From the NCBI RefSeq assembly GCF_020283565.1, contig NC_060064.1:24758337-24822336 (forward strand): a stretch of 64,000 nucleotides of DNA, read 5' to 3'. The DNA is from Trifolium pratense (lineage: Eukaryota > Streptophyta > Magnoliopsida > Fabales > Fabaceae). The stretch's first letter is position 1. Each line of letters begins with the position of its first letter. Both the position numbers and the translations under genes were made by a program. This document shows, piece by piece, positions 12,367 through 24,132 of this stretch. The notes under the pieces were generated by a model, which was not told where the DNA came from, did no database searches, and saw only the letters and a list, made by a program, of their open reading frames with translations.

Positions 12367-12756
12367 GGCTTAATTAGTCTATTGGTCACTTAAAGACATT
12401 TTAAGTTTCACAATGATCCCTTAAAGAAAAAAAAAGTCTGGATTGGTCCATTAAAAAAAAAGCCCGGATTGGTCCCTTAAAGACATATATGTTTGTCATA
12501 TTGGTCATTTCCATTAAATTTAATTCCAAATATAACAAAAAATTTCAATTGTTAAAATTTTAAAAATTAATAAGGTTTTTGGTGGACCACTTACACTTAA
12601 TGACATCCACAATTCAGTCAACTAAAACTAACGTTTTTTGTAAAAAATTGGCGGAATGACCTAATGTGAGAAACAGATGTATCTTTAAGGGACCAGTCCA
12701 AACCTTTTTTTCTTTAAGGGATCATTGTGAAATCTAAAATATCTTTAAGGGACCAA
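12367..12756. mobile_element. Foldback MITE related to the one at 2270
   Basis: It shares ggcttaattagt and the repeated ggtcccttaaag/ctttaagggacc units in inverted arrangement. The right arm is less well kept (aatttgacc in place of attaagcc), so this copy looks older than the one at 2270-2582. Borders are to within a few bases. Confidence 0.55.
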
Positions 12757-13754
12757 TAGGTCAAATAAATAAATAGATGATCTAATTAATTTTAATTATC
12801 TATAGACCTATAGTCATAGACTCATAGAAATATCTAATTAGGTTGACACGTTTCGTCAAACATCAGGAGCTAGCAAAGGTGGTACGTACGTAAGTAAGCC
12901 AATTGAAACATCAGTACAGTCACGTTGTAAATATGTGTAGAAATGATAATTAGATTTTTCTACAAAAGATAGTATCATTTGCGCGCAACTATGGGACTGT
13001 TTGTTATACATTTTTTCAAAATAGATTATTGTAGTGTTATATAATTTTGAGTAAAAAAAAATTACAAATAATTTTTTTATAAAAGCTTCAAATGAAAATT
13101 TAGTTTGAATAGTTATTCTTAAAATGTCATTTTAGGTATTTGATCATTTTATTGAATTTTTTTTTTATATCAAAATTTCGAAAAATCATTTAATTTTGAA
13201 GCTATCTCAAATAAATTTTCATAAAAATCATTTATAAAATACAACTTTTTGAAAAAAATGTAATTTTGACTATGTTTTTATCTTCAATAATGTGTTTTTA
13301 TGTTATATGATGTCAAAATTAATGTTTCAATTTACAAAAAACGAATATAAAAAAACTTGTAATATTTTGAAAAACGGTTTTAGAAAATCTATTTTTAAAA
13401 ATGTAAAGAAAAAAATCCATTTTTTAAAGCTGAAACAAACATGCCCTATATAGAGTAATTTTCTAAGTCTTGTGGAATAAAATTATTGGTAAGTTATCTT
13501 TAAGAGTTTTAAGATGTTGCATGCCCAAGTTCAAAATTAAACTCATAATATATATTGGTTAAGTTAAAGAGACATACATCATCTCATCTAACCATTCTTG
13601 AGTAATAATTAGTTTATAAGACGTATATGTCAAAACTCGATATTCATTAGTCTATAAGATGTAAAGATAATATTTTCAGAATGGGTATAATAAATGGTGA
13701 CGCTCAAAATGGCATTCTGGATGTGATGATCGCGGATCTTTAGTGCATCTCTTC

Positions 13755-13942
13755 TTTTCTTTTTTTTTTGGTTTATAGCTCTCCGGTTCCTAGGAGAAAG
13801 GGACACTAGTAGTCCAGAGTTCGGCCACGAGGTAAGTAAAGTCTGACCAATAAATTATTCCACCCATGAATCGAATCCAAGTTTTCCTGAAATCCGTCCT
13901 TTTTTGGTGAAGCTCATTAACCACTTGAGTTCAATGACTTGG
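13755..13942 (-). mobile_element. tRNA-derived SINE, 188 bp, with 16-bp target duplication
   Basis: The perfect direct repeat tttagtgcatctcttc is found at 13,739-13,754 and 13,943-13,958. The element is in minus orientation: a T run at its left edge is the A tail, and the tRNA-like head lies on the right, with aagtggttaatgagcttc as an A-box region and ggattcgattc as the B box. A family separate from the other two SINEs. Confidence 0.75.
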
Positions 13943-13958
13943 TTTAGTGCATCTCTTC

Positions 13959-15314
13959 AAAAAGAGTGCATTGTGAACGTTTTCATAAGGTGTGGTGCGG
14001 ATGTTCTTAATTGGTTAGGAGTGTATAACGCTCTTCATATAAAAGCACTCTCACATGCTCTTCAATTTAAAGTCTATAGATTCAATATTTATTGCTTTCA
14101 TGTTATTTGATTGACAATCATTTAATTTCTTTCAGATATGATGCTAGTGAAACCTATCTTTCGGTAATAAAATTTAGATTCCTTTATTCAAAAGAAAAAT
14201 AATTGAACAATTTTCGCTTAAACTATGATTTTTCAATAAGAGTATCAAACATGTTCTTGGACTAAGTTCGTCAAAAAAAAAAAAGTTCTTGGACTAAGTT
14301 TGTTGAAAGAATCAATGTGCAAGAGTTTCTAATATGAGAAGTATAATTTCAGTCAAATGCTTCACACATGTTCTGAGAAGTTTTATTATTTTTAATCAAG
14401 CATTCAAGACAAAATCTGTAGACATATCTAATTAGGTTGACACGTTTTCATCAATAAACATATTTTTTTTGACAAACCATCAATATACATTATGAGCTGC
14501 AAAGATGGTTAATATCTAAGCCAGTTGAAACACACCAATACTCACGTTGTAAATATGTCTCGAAATGAAATTAATTTATAAGACGTACAGGTTGGAACTC
14601 AATTCAAAAGATTAAAAACTATGGTTATCAAGTCAAATCTTATTTTATACTCTCTTCCTCAGGGACGAAGCCAGGAATTAAACATAAGGGGTGCTAGATC
14701 GAAAAAGTATAATTTAGTGTATATAAAATAAGAATTTTAATTATTTTTTATGATAAAAACTACTACATATATAAGAAATTTAAGTAATATCCAAAGTCAA
14801 TATATATCTATAGCATTTTAAGTATAAGGAATACTCAAAAAGCAACATAAAATACACAACTATAGGATAAAAACCAATACAAAATCTATTTTAGCACGAT
14901 GAATTAGTTCTAGCGACAAAATAATACACAAGCTTCTCACACCAAAAAGGCCAACAAAGACAAACCACAATTACTAACCAAACATAAACATATTAACTCA
15001 AGAGTCGTTTCCAAAAAGTGGCTTTAACAAATATCACTCTAAACATTTGCACATTTTTTTTAACATAAAAAAGACTCGGTAGATATATACTACTATTTCC
15101 GATCTTTTTTATAAGAGAGAATATAGTCGACAAAAATTGATCTATCTAAACTACATTATTAACTAAATATATTAATTTTTATGACTCAATTATCACTTAT
15201 AAAAAAACCGAAAGTAGTATAATACTAGTAATACAAAAAAAAAAAAAAAACTTGGGGGGACCACGGGGGAACCACAGCTGTCCCTCTTGTGGCTGCTCTC
15301 CCCCATATTTTTTT
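13959..15314. other. Intergenic, repeat-derived, no gene seen
   Basis: AT-rich DNA. A possible hAT-type end (cagggacgaagccagga) occurs near 14,660. A Stowaway-type pair (tactatttccgatctttttt and aaaaaccgaaagtagta) spans about 15,090-15,221. An A run precedes a G-rich block at about 15,250-15,305. Confidence 0.4.
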
Positions 15315-15788
15315 GGGTTAAATATGTTTTTAGTCCCTACATTTTGTCCTATAGTCAAGAATAATCCTTACTTTTTTTTTGGTGAAAAAAAGTCTTACAT
15401 TTTTAAGCCACTAGGTTTGGTCTAATGGTGAGGGGTTTGAGTAGTACGCTATAGATCCTGAGTTCGATTCCCAGCTCATTGTAAAAAAAAAAAAAGTCCT
15501 AGATTTTTTCCGTCATCAGTTTCAGTCCTCGCCGTCTATTTATTAACAGAATGATGACATGACAAAATGTGGTCCCCATTAGTTTAATGAATTGGCAAAT
15601 CATACAGTGACACACGTAATATTTCATATTTGTTAATATTTGTTTTAAAATGATATTAATTTTAATAATTAAAAAAAACACCGTAAACTTCTCCATTCAC
15701 CAGCAATAACAACAGTGTAACCCAGCAACTTTCTTCATTCAACCCAGAAACTTCTTCAAAATGTAGGGACTAAAAACATATTTAACTC
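15315..15788. mobile_element. MITE with ~32-bp terminal repeats, Mutator-like, carrying a nested SINE
   Basis: The left end gggttaaatatgtttttagt continues through ccctacatttt and is mirrored at the right end with a single early mismatch (gagttaaat). Flanking 9-mers tattttttt and tactttttt differ at one base, fitting a Mutator-type 9-bp duplication. This terminal sequence is very common in legume genomes. The short SINE seen at 1586 is inserted inside, in + orientation, at about 15,404-15,493. Confidence 0.7.
15404..15493 (+). mobile_element. Very short tRNA-derived SINE (copy 2), nested in a MITE
   Basis: The A-box-like ggtctaatggtgagg, the B-box-like gagttcgattccc and an A tail of 13 follow the same order and spacing as the reverse-oriented copy at 1586-1678. 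The flanks (aaagtcttacattttt against aaagtcctagatttttt) look like an aged target duplication. The tRNA fold is incomplete, so it is not a working tRNA gene. Confidence 0.6.
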
Positions 15789-15956
15789 TACTTTTTTCAT
15801 ACAAACAACTCATTTTTTAGGTTCATCTAATATTTAATGTTTGTATTTTATATTATTGATCAAATACAGGTAACTTGAGGCATCATCACTCCCGAAGCTC
15901 AACTTTGTATTTTCGGTTGTGGTGGCGATGAATCAACTGAGCACTTATTTCTCATG

Positions 15957-16528
15957 CAGTGCGGATTCAAAATTTTTTTCGGTGGGGCTCAAAAATATTA
16001 CAACCAATGAAAATGTTGTTATATTTTAATTTTTTTTACCTTGTTAAAGATACAAAATTTCTATTACTACATAGTAGAGATTAATCATCGTCGCAGAACT
16101 TGTTGGGTACCCAAATTTTTTTTGCCTCTTCTGTCCAAATTTTCTCCATAAACACGAGTTGAGAGTCGAACGTCAAACAACTTGCTTAAATAATCTTACC
16201 ACTTGTATCAATTTATTGTTAGTAGATGATACTTGATTTATTTTGCTAAAGAGAGAGATAATATTGTGTGAAAAAATTATTTGATTGGAGAGTGTGAGGA
16301 TCTACATAAAATAAATTAGAGAGTAAGAAATTGTGGTAATAATAAAAAGATGAACTTGAGATAAATATATAAGTGTAAGTTAGTAATCTAATCAATTTTA
16401 TGGGGCTTAAATAAAATATATAAGTATTTTTATATGATAAAAAGTATACTAATAATATTATTATAGATTTTTTTTTTTGCCTTGTGGGGGCTCAAAGCCC
16501 CCATGGCATACACACAGATCCGCCCCTG
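15957..16528. mobile_element. Possible hAT-type non-autonomous element
   Basis: The left end cagtgcggattcaaa resembles the complement of the right end, caggggcggatctgtg, a terminal motif widespread in plant hAT-like elements. Both ends have a ggggctcaaa block just inside. I could not match an 8-bp target duplication, so the borders are not proven. Confidence 0.4.
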
Positions 16529-18224
16529 TATGGCTGTATATATCGTCCCTCTATATATAAGATAAGACCCTCTTGAATTATTTCATTGTCATTCTTTTTA
16601 TAAAATCTAGTTTCAACGTATTAATTATTTCTATTTTTTTTAAAAAGAAACTTATTAATTATTTTTTTACAAATATATCCATAGTTAATTTACATTTTTT
16701 CTACAATTTATAATAAATACACTAATAAAAACATAAACTAATTCTCTCTCTTGAAAGATGAACTAGTAAAATCCATAACAAATTTTTAAAAAATTGATAT
16801 CACAATCAAATTTTTTAATTCCCACGATTAACTCAAGCAGATCCTATATTTAAGGATGAAAATAGTATATAGGAGGAGGAGATGAGCAATCAGGGTAGTG
16901 AATCACTTTACTCAAAACAAAAATAAAACAATTGAACAATTTCTACTCCTTAAAAAATATAAACTAGAGGCGGAGCCACAGGTGGACCAGTTGACCACAA
17001 CCTATCTTAAAAAATTGAAAATTACTTGGATACTCTTATATGTATATAAAATTACGAGTATGTGATCAGTGCTTTAAAAATTGAACCGAATCAGTCGATC
17101 GAATTAAGAATCAGAGGGGTCATCGGTTTAGTTCAATTGTTTGATCAACCATGCTATTGAACTGGTAGGAACCGGTAAAAAAACAAAACTTTTGCTCTTT
17201 AAACCCCCCATATTATTCCTAGGTTCCCTCCAAATTCCATTTTGCCATTAAATACAATTTGAAAATTACGTTTTAATCTATAAGTGTGGTTAAGAAATTA
17301 TAATATGAATCGGATCTGCGTGTAACAAGTTCGGAATTTACATTCAGAACTGTTTTAAAATTGAAAAATATTAGAAGATAGGTAAGTGACTGAATCTAAA
17401 AACTCAAATAAATTGTGTTAACAGCTCATATAACAAAAACTACTGTAAAAAAAAAATCATATAACAAAAACAAAATGACAACTCAAATAAACTAAAGTAA
17501 ACTCAAATAACTAACAACAACTCACACAAACTCAAATAACAAAACTAACATCTCTAAACTTAAAACATAAATACACATCGGTTTCTGTTGATCTTATGTA
17601 GTCGAAAACATATGTAAAAATTAGTTTTTAATATGGTCGAATTTCACGATTCTTTCAAGTGGAATTATGGTTAAAAAGAGATGAGATGATAGAAATTAAA
17701 ATAATTGTAAGAGAATGCAAATTGTTTTAGATTCGAAACAAACACATATTTATATAAGAGTCGGTTCATTAAGACCACAAAAAAGAGTTGGTGCCCATTC
17801 ATTAACCTTTTCAGCTTTGTGGCAACTCCGCTCCACACATGTGGGGAGGTAATAGACATTCATCCTTCAGTTTCGCATGAACAAAATAATTGGGAATTAA
17901 GTCAATGAACATAATTCGAACATTTTTTTTTTTTGACTAAATAAAAGATATTCATTCATTCAAATTGATAAGAGTACATCGATGCAATACAAATCAAAAT
18001 CGCTAAAAACAAAAAGGATGAATCTGCGAACAAACTCACAGCATCCGTGTTAATAGCATCAAACGGCATATTGCAAAAGCCTACATATTTGACTATATTG
18101 AAGTTTCCGGAACATTCATGTCGCCGGATCTGTAGCGTTGATGGTACAAAAGTCATTGATTGGATCTGCACTGGATCAACCTTAATCTTCAAACCTGAAA
18201 CAAATGAACACCGCACAAAGACGG
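16529..18224. other. Intergenic, degenerate repeats, no gene seen
   Basis: The stretch includes fragments resembling hAT ends (ggcggagccacaggtgg near 16,970). At about 17,925-18,220 is a block starting with a T run and attcattcattcaaat that resembles the tail of a longer repeat in minus orientation. The 60- to 100-codon open frames here overlap on both strands and show no family signal. Confidence 0.4.
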
Positions 18225-18310
18225 GATAACAATACTCCGCACTAAGACGGGACAACAATACTCCGCACTAAGACGGGACAACAATACTCCGCACTAAGAC
18301 GGGACAACAA
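18225..18310. repeat. Minisatellite, 26-bp unit, about 3.3 copies
   Basis: The unit gacaacaatactccgcacta followed by agacgg repeats in tandem with almost no divergence, and a shortened relative (accgcacaaagacgg) precedes it. It lies about 365 bases outside the Helitron 3' end. Confidence 0.8.
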
Positions 18311-18684
18311 TATTGAAAATCAAAACAAAGGATAAAATCGCAAAGATGAAAACAAAACTATAAGACTTAAACTATGTGAAAATCACTTATTTGTATTAAA
18401 AAGCAAGAAGAAAAAAATGTAAAGGGGTGATTTTAGGCCAAAAATTGACCTAAAACCACCCCTCTATGGGTGAGAGAAGAAGAATAATTCGAACATTTTT
18501 CACCCATAACTACAAATAAATCACCAAATATAACAAAAATAAATAACATCTAAAACAAACCGAGCAGATTATAACTTTCGAAACATAACATCCAAACTGT
18601 ATTTAGGGACAAAATAGAACTTTAAGTTGGCTGGGAGCAACATGAGAACTTAATTAGCAAATTTTAAAACACAACTAGGATAAT

Positions 18685-18704
18685 ACCCGTGCGTCCGCAC
18701 GGGT
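18685..18704 (-). repeat. Helitron 3' terminal hairpin
   Basis: Arms acccgtgcg and cgcacgggt pair perfectly over 9 bp with a 2-base loop. The hairpin stands 6 bases inside the CTAG end at 18,678-18,675. This is the standard 3' termination signal of rolling-circle elements. Confidence 0.85.
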
Positions 18705-18719
18705 CGCGCCTGCGGCGCG
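18705..18719. repeat. Second GC palindrome abutting the Helitron hairpin
   Basis: cgcgcc, tgc, ggcgcg: 6-bp perfect arms around a 3-base loop, immediately next to the terminal hairpin with no spacer. Both lie in otherwise AT-rich DNA. Confidence 0.7.
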
Positions 18720-18957
18720 TTATTTAAGTTATCGGCTGCATTTCTTGGTTTTAATTTGAAAATTATATATGAAAAGTAAGAAAAAAAAGTAGGTAATTAC
18801 ATTAAAAATAGTAAATACAATTATGAAAAAATCAAATGTATTTAATAAACCAAATGGAAATATTGTTTATATATATAGAAGAAATAAAGTTACTAAAAAT
18901 ATAAATATATAATGTTGGAGAATTTATCATCATATGCAAATATATAAATGTCAGATA

Positions 18958-19883
18958 TTACAATGAAATTTGAAAAAGATGACATCTATATAAGTTACAA
19001 AATTTAAATCGTAGAGTAATTCCTGGTAGAAAATTGTTTCTGGTACAAACATCATTCCATTGGTATCCTAATTTTGTCTTCTTCCTTGGATAATTCTTCT
19101 TAATAACATACAATTTGTTATGTCGACCATCATCAGTACAGATTTTTAATTCATCAAATGAATATAATCTGATGAATTGACTAAATGGTTTTTGTAAAAC
19201 CTACAAAAGATTTCAAAAAAATGGTAAGATGTAGTTAAAAAAAATTGAATATTAAAATAATAATAAATATAAATTGAAAGTATTACTCAACTAATGTCGT
19301 TTTTGTAATCATTTCTTGTGTTAATATGATATCAAACCATATAGTACACCGTGGAGAAGTACTTCTACTATGAAATGGTCGTAATTGATTTGAAGATTCA
19401 ATCACATGTTTAGAAATAATGCGGAAGCATTGATAACCATAGTATGCAAGTTTAACATCAACATTGTTATCTAATTCAAGAAAATTAGTTAATGCATTCC
19501 AACCACCAATTATAAGAGGATGATCGAAGTTGTTGTTAAAGTGCAGCAGATTAGAACAATCTCCGTTGTGTAAAATATGCCAAATACTTGTTAGTTCTCT
19601 CCAATATTGAAGAACAAATTTTGGATCTACCTCCGCATAGCACTAAAAAAAAATGTATAAGAAATAGAAAACTCAAATATATGTTAACATGATATGGTGT
19701 ATCGAGAATTTAGATGTGATTTTTTTTTTTTTGAGATAATACTGAATAATGAAGAAATTTATGAATTAATTTGCATTAGAATAGTTGGATCATTACCTGA
19801 TTTCCATAATGAATGATATGAAAAGTGGTTTTCGGTGTAGTTGCAAGTATTTCTCTAATGTTATTTCCATCAATAATTTCCAT
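18958..19883 (-). CDS. B3-fold protein A (two B3-like domains)
   Basis: Exons 19,883-19,797, 19,642-19,292 and 19,200-18,958 join in frame to 226 residues. Exon 2 (117 codons) is a first B3-like module with the conserved IIGGW block and a following YGYQCFRI strand. Exon 3 (80 codons) is a second module with W at GYQWNDV and the LPGITLRFKF segment, where B3 domains have GD-L-F. B3 domains are plant DNA-binding folds of the ARF/ABI3/REM superfamily; nuclear action is inferred. The gene lies at the 3' edge of the Helitron, 280 bp inside the CTAG end, and is divergent from gene B with 449 bp between their ATGs. Exon lengths of exons 1 and 2 (87 and 351 nt) equal those of gene B. No lesion seen. 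Function within the Helitron is unknown. Confidence 0.75.
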
Positions 19884-20332
19884 TTGGAAAGATAAAAAAG
19901 GATTTGATAAGTTTTGATGTTTTTGTCATGGACATGATATTTTATAGTTGAAAATAAGCAATATGTTATTATATATTTGAAGTGTAAAATAATGCAAAAT
20001 TATAATTTTCAATATATAAATTTTTTTAAGAGTGACATGTATGACATGTATTGATAGTTTGATATTTGATGTTGTAAGATTCTTTATTTTTTTGTTTTTT
20101 ATGTAAATAGAATATATTGGAAGTTGTTCCTAATATAAAAAATATAAAGTTACATGTGAATAATAAAAAAAAGATATAAAAGTATTATATTTAATAATGT
20201 GATGTGATGTAACAATAAAAATGTTAAAGGTGATTGTTTCTTATTTTATATAAGTTGTATACATTATAGCATAATTTTAGTTCATATTGTGGTCATAGTT
20301 TTCCATTGTAAGTTGTGATAGAGTTCTTGAAG

Positions 20333-21275
20333 ATGGAAGAACCTTCTCTTGAAGATTTGAACTCTGTTTTTAATTTGGAACCAAAAGCAATGTTTTCTGT
20401 TGCATCCTTATCATTTCAGGTATGAGTTGATTTTGATAAACTTGTATTTAATCGTTAGATAAAATCGAGATTTTGTAGAATTATGTTTTTGCTTATTAAA
20501 ATTTTAGTGAAGTAGATAAAGTTGTATCTAATGTTCTATTTTAATTTTATTTGTAGGAATTTGCTGAAATAGATCCTAATTATCGAAAACAATTGGATGT
20601 TCCAATAGGAATAAAGTGGTATGTCAAGAATAAATCTGGTCCTCACCATACTCTGACCTGCACATTAGGTTGTATATTTCCTCTGATTACTGGTGGATGG
20701 AAAGAACTGAGAGAGTATTACCGATTTCCAGATGATGTTGAAGTAACTTTTAGTTATTTTGGTTATGATTGTTTTGCAATTAAGAATATAAAGACACTTG
20801 ATTGTTGTGCTGAAATTCCTTATTTTCATAGTAGAAGTGTTTTTCCTTTGAAAACTACATATTTTGATGTTACAATGAAGGGTGATATGACAATGGAAGA
20901 CAATTTAGTTAAGTATATGATTTACGATTAATATTTCGTTTTATCATTTAACATAATTATTAGCATTCAATTTTATAACTTACAATTGTTTTTTTGTATC
21001 AGACAATAGAATGTTCTGATTTTAATGAATATCTGAAGGAGAATGATTGGTCTGCACTGGCTGCTTGCTTAGATGATGGAGAGGTGTATGATTTGAAGGT
21101 GAGAGGAAGGCGATCTCCTTATAAGATTCAATTGGGTTATTGCTGGAATCATTTTTGTCAATGCAACGATTTTTACAAAGGTGATATTCTGCGTTTTAAG
21201 TTTGATTCGGATGTAGCAACATGGGAAAAGAAGTGTCATGTCTACAAAATTGGTACAGATCCTGATGTTAAGTGA
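20333..21275 (+). CDS. B3-fold protein B (two B3-like domains)
   Basis: Exons 20,333-20,419, 20,557-20,907 and 21,003-21,275 give 236 residues. The first B3-like module spans residues about 30-146, with ITGGWKEL and YFGYDCFAI. The second spans about 147-230, with GYCWNHFCQCNDFYKGDILRFKF, matching the W-F-L-GD-L-F pattern of B3. Exon 1 encodes a 29-residue leader with an acidic start and no recognised motif. It is the divergent partner of gene A and probably a duplicate of it, as exon 1 and 2 lengths are identical. An alternative donor 6 bases downstream of 20,907 (gtatat) is possible and would keep the frame. It ends convergent with gene C. No lesion seen. Confidence 0.78.
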
Positions 21276-21809
21276 AGTCAAATTTAAGTTCAATTGTTGA
21301 AGGATGTAGTATGTAGAAGGTTTGGACAATATATGATCTATGATGATGTTAGGAGGCTAATGTTAAGCATTTTATGTTCAGTTTAGTTAATCTGGTAAGT
21401 GTACTTGTATTATGAAACTTGTTGAATGCTGTATAAGTTCTTTGATGTTTTATGGTTTAATTTGTAATGTTTGCGTTAATCTGAATGTGCATTGATAATT
21501 GATTATGAAGCACATTTTTAAAGTTTAGGCAGTTTTATGTGATTGAAGCTTATATCATGCCTGTACAAAATAGTTATATGTAATTTAATAGGTTGTCATT
21601 TAGATGTTGATCAAAGTTATAGAGAAGCATGACAAAAATACCATTAGTTATATCAACAAATTAAAGTACAGTACAATAAAAATTAGATTTATAAATAGTG
21701 TTTATATTACATAACCATAATTCTTATTGGTAGTTGGATAGATAGACAAATAGAAAATAGCCTTACATGAAGATATAGCTTATCAGAGCAAGATACTTTA
21801 AAGATAAAT
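21276..21809. other. Convergent 3' intergenic between B3 genes B and C
   Basis: 534 bp, AT-rich, with no gene seen. It should hold the 3' untranslated and polyadenylation regions of both genes. Confidence 0.5.
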
Positions 21810-22374
21810 TTAAACTTGATGAGTTGTAATTATAGAAACCAAAAGGTACTGCGATGTTTTATCAAGTTCAAAATTTAACTGGTCACCGACTGAAGGAGAA
21901 TTTGCATCTAAGTAAGCATGATAGGCTCGTCCTATAAATTTTTCTTTTGGTTGTGCTGTAGTAGAGATAATTTTGCAGTGATAAGATATAGGTTTGTCTT
22001 TTGAAAGCAAAACCAATTCATGTTTGTTTTGCATTGTTACAACAGCTACACCTTTTGGCAAATGCTGCAATTTGATTAACAGATAAATATGTTAAAAATA
22101 AATAAAGTTAATTATAATCATTTGAATTCAAATATATAATATACCATAATAGCTTGATTGTGTGTATTTTCGAATGCTTTTGTGATTAGTAAGTCCCATC
22201 CATATTCTTTGAAGTATTGATTGTTTGAAATGATTTCATTGTTGCTGATATTGCTTACAAATATTGGTATGAAAAAACAAAATGTTAATATATGAAATAA
22301 AACTAATAAACAATCATCAAAATTTCAAAGAAAAACAATAATGATAGTTGAAAGTTAAACCTGTTTGAAGCCAT
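21810..22374 (-). CDS. B3-fold protein C (single-domain, 125 aa)
   Basis: Exons 22,374-22,361 (14 nt), 22,253-22,145 and 22,064-21,810 join in frame to 125 residues. It is a single B3 domain: residues about 17-42 hold the YGWDLLITKAF strand that normally opens a B3 fold, then LPKGVAVV, then SPSVGDQLNFELD. The W usually found before the GD loop is replaced (RAYHAYLDAN). The tiny first exon is supported by frame and by the same arrangement in genes E and G (20 and 17 nt), but transcripts would be needed to prove it. It is smaller than the two-module genes, so either an ancestral short type or a reduced copy. Confidence 0.6.
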
Positions 22375-22872
22375 TAGGAGTAATCGTAGTTTTTTAATAG
22401 TTCATGAATGAAATTCGTTTGATACATGTTATATATATATATATATATACCACCTAGAGATTCTTTGTGTATAGAGATTCCTGACATGAATATCAGATAT
22501 GATTTTTATTACTCATGGACAATAATAGTATAGATCAAGTTAAGTAGAATGGTGCATAGATTGGTTGAATAGTTTTGTGACGTAGAATTGTTTTTCACAA
22601 TTCATAGCTTAATCCAATACTTGAATAATACATAGTTAATGCAATATATATATATATACAATTATTTTTAAATTGTTTTATAATTTCGTCTACTTAAAGA
22701 AGATTTGTTTCATTTTGGACAATAAAATCAAATTTGCAAAGGCATATTTAGCAGAAATAATTCATTAAATAAACATAAAAGTTACAGAAACTGGGATAAT
22801 AAAAGGGAACAAACACTGGAATATAAATTGAAAATTCGAAATATAATAATGAAACATAATCAGGACTATTCC
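22375..22872. other. Intergenic between B3 genes C and D
   Basis: Promoter side of C and 3' side of D. Contains an (AT)n run at about 22,430-22,449 and a second near 22,647-22,660. No gene seen. Confidence 0.5.
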
Positions 22873-23717
22873 TTAATCTTCTAGCTTGACAACTCTCATG
22901 ACATTGCTCCTTTCTTTGTCAATAAACATGAAATTAAGCACATCACCAGAAACAAATCCATTTGTGGATACAAATTTTCTCCATTGAGATCCAAATTTGA
23001 CCGTATAATACCATCGAACTTTGTATTTGATGATTTTTGTAGCAATTAGAGTATCATTTGGACCACACAGCATTACTTGGTCATATCCTGTTGTTCTAAC
23101 ATATTCTCCAAATTCCTTATTTAAAGTCTGCACATGAATTATAAAGGATTATTGAAAGTATTTTTCAAAGTGAAATTATTTGAATAAATATGAAGAAATT
23201 TATTACTAACCAATTGACATTTGGTTGCTTCATAATCTGTCAGTCTAACACTAAAAGAAAGTGGTTCATTGTCTTCAAATTTGAAAGAGTGGAATTGTGG
23301 CATTTCATTTGGATTTAGTTCCCCCGAGTGAACATCAACAATGAAACGTTTAAATCCAGCATAAGTCAGTGTAACCAATTGATTTCCCTCAATTCCAAAA
23401 ACCTTTCTCATTTCTTCTCATCCTTCGGTAATCATAGGTTTGGTTAAAGAGCAATTGAATTTCACAGGCAATCGAGCTGACAGATATCGATTAATTAGAA
23501 TGATTTCTTCATCTAGTTCATGAGCAATTTGGTTGATGAATGTTGGTTCAAGTTCTCCAAATGGCTACAAAAGAAAAAAAGTATAAAGTTGAATTGCAAA
23601 CAAATAATATGGTGTGTATAGAATAATTTATTTCGAATATGTTACCTGACCAATAATATTTGCAGTGACAAATGCTCCTTGTTCATTAAACTTGATAGAT
23701 CTTCTTTTGAATGACAT
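22873..23717 (-). pseudogene. B3-fold gene D, interrupted by a nonsense codon
   Basis: Exons 23,717-23,646, 23,564-23,211 and 23,127-22,873 join in frame to 226 codons, but codon 73 is TGA (23,420-23,418). By comparison with genes A, B, F and H (GGW, GGW, TGW, QGW), this position is the conserved Trp, so one G-to-A change (TGG to TGA) explains it. The rest is well kept: the second module reads KFGSQWRKFVSTNGFVSGDV, a textbook B3 W-F-GD pattern, and closes with VMRVVKLED. Retention of the frame after the stop suggests a recent change or a sequence error. The closest relative in the window is gene H, with the same 24-codon exon 1. A shorter protein starting at the ATG 23,411 downstream of the stop is possible but would lack most of the first module. 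Confidence 0.75.
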
Positions 23718-24132
23718 TGTTAAGTATGGTTATTGAAAGAGAAATTGAAATGTTTGTTCAATGAAGTAGAATTGACTCAATTGAGAATGTGTTATTATAG
23801 TGGTTGTTGTAGGTAGTGGTTATTAGAATTTAATGAAATCATAAATTCTTAACTTGTTAAGATGATCATATTGAATTAAAATATTGTTGTTGGTGTTGAG
23901 TGACAAAATTGAGAAGTGACTTGTGGTAGTAAAAATAGTAATGAGTGATGAATGAAAATATAAGTATATTAAGTTATACTTAGTGGATCATAAATAATAA
24001 TGGTTTAAATTATTAAGACGTATGATATAAGCCAATTACGATTTGTAAGTACAACTTTAGATTGATAGTAGATTACTTGAAATTTAAACTAAATTTCGAT
24101 AGTTGCTAACAAAATATTAATACAAATACAAG
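23718..24132. other. Intergenic between B3 genes D and E
   Basis: Upstream of gene D and downstream of gene E. AT-rich, no gene or clear repeat seen. Confidence 0.5.

Noticed and set aside
15404..15493. A functional tRNA gene
   Set aside because: A- and B-box-like motifs are present, but the acceptor stem does not pair and an A tail with target duplication follows; it is a SINE.
18225..18310. CRISPR-like array
   Set aside because: Units are contiguous without unique spacers, and the DNA is plant nuclear.
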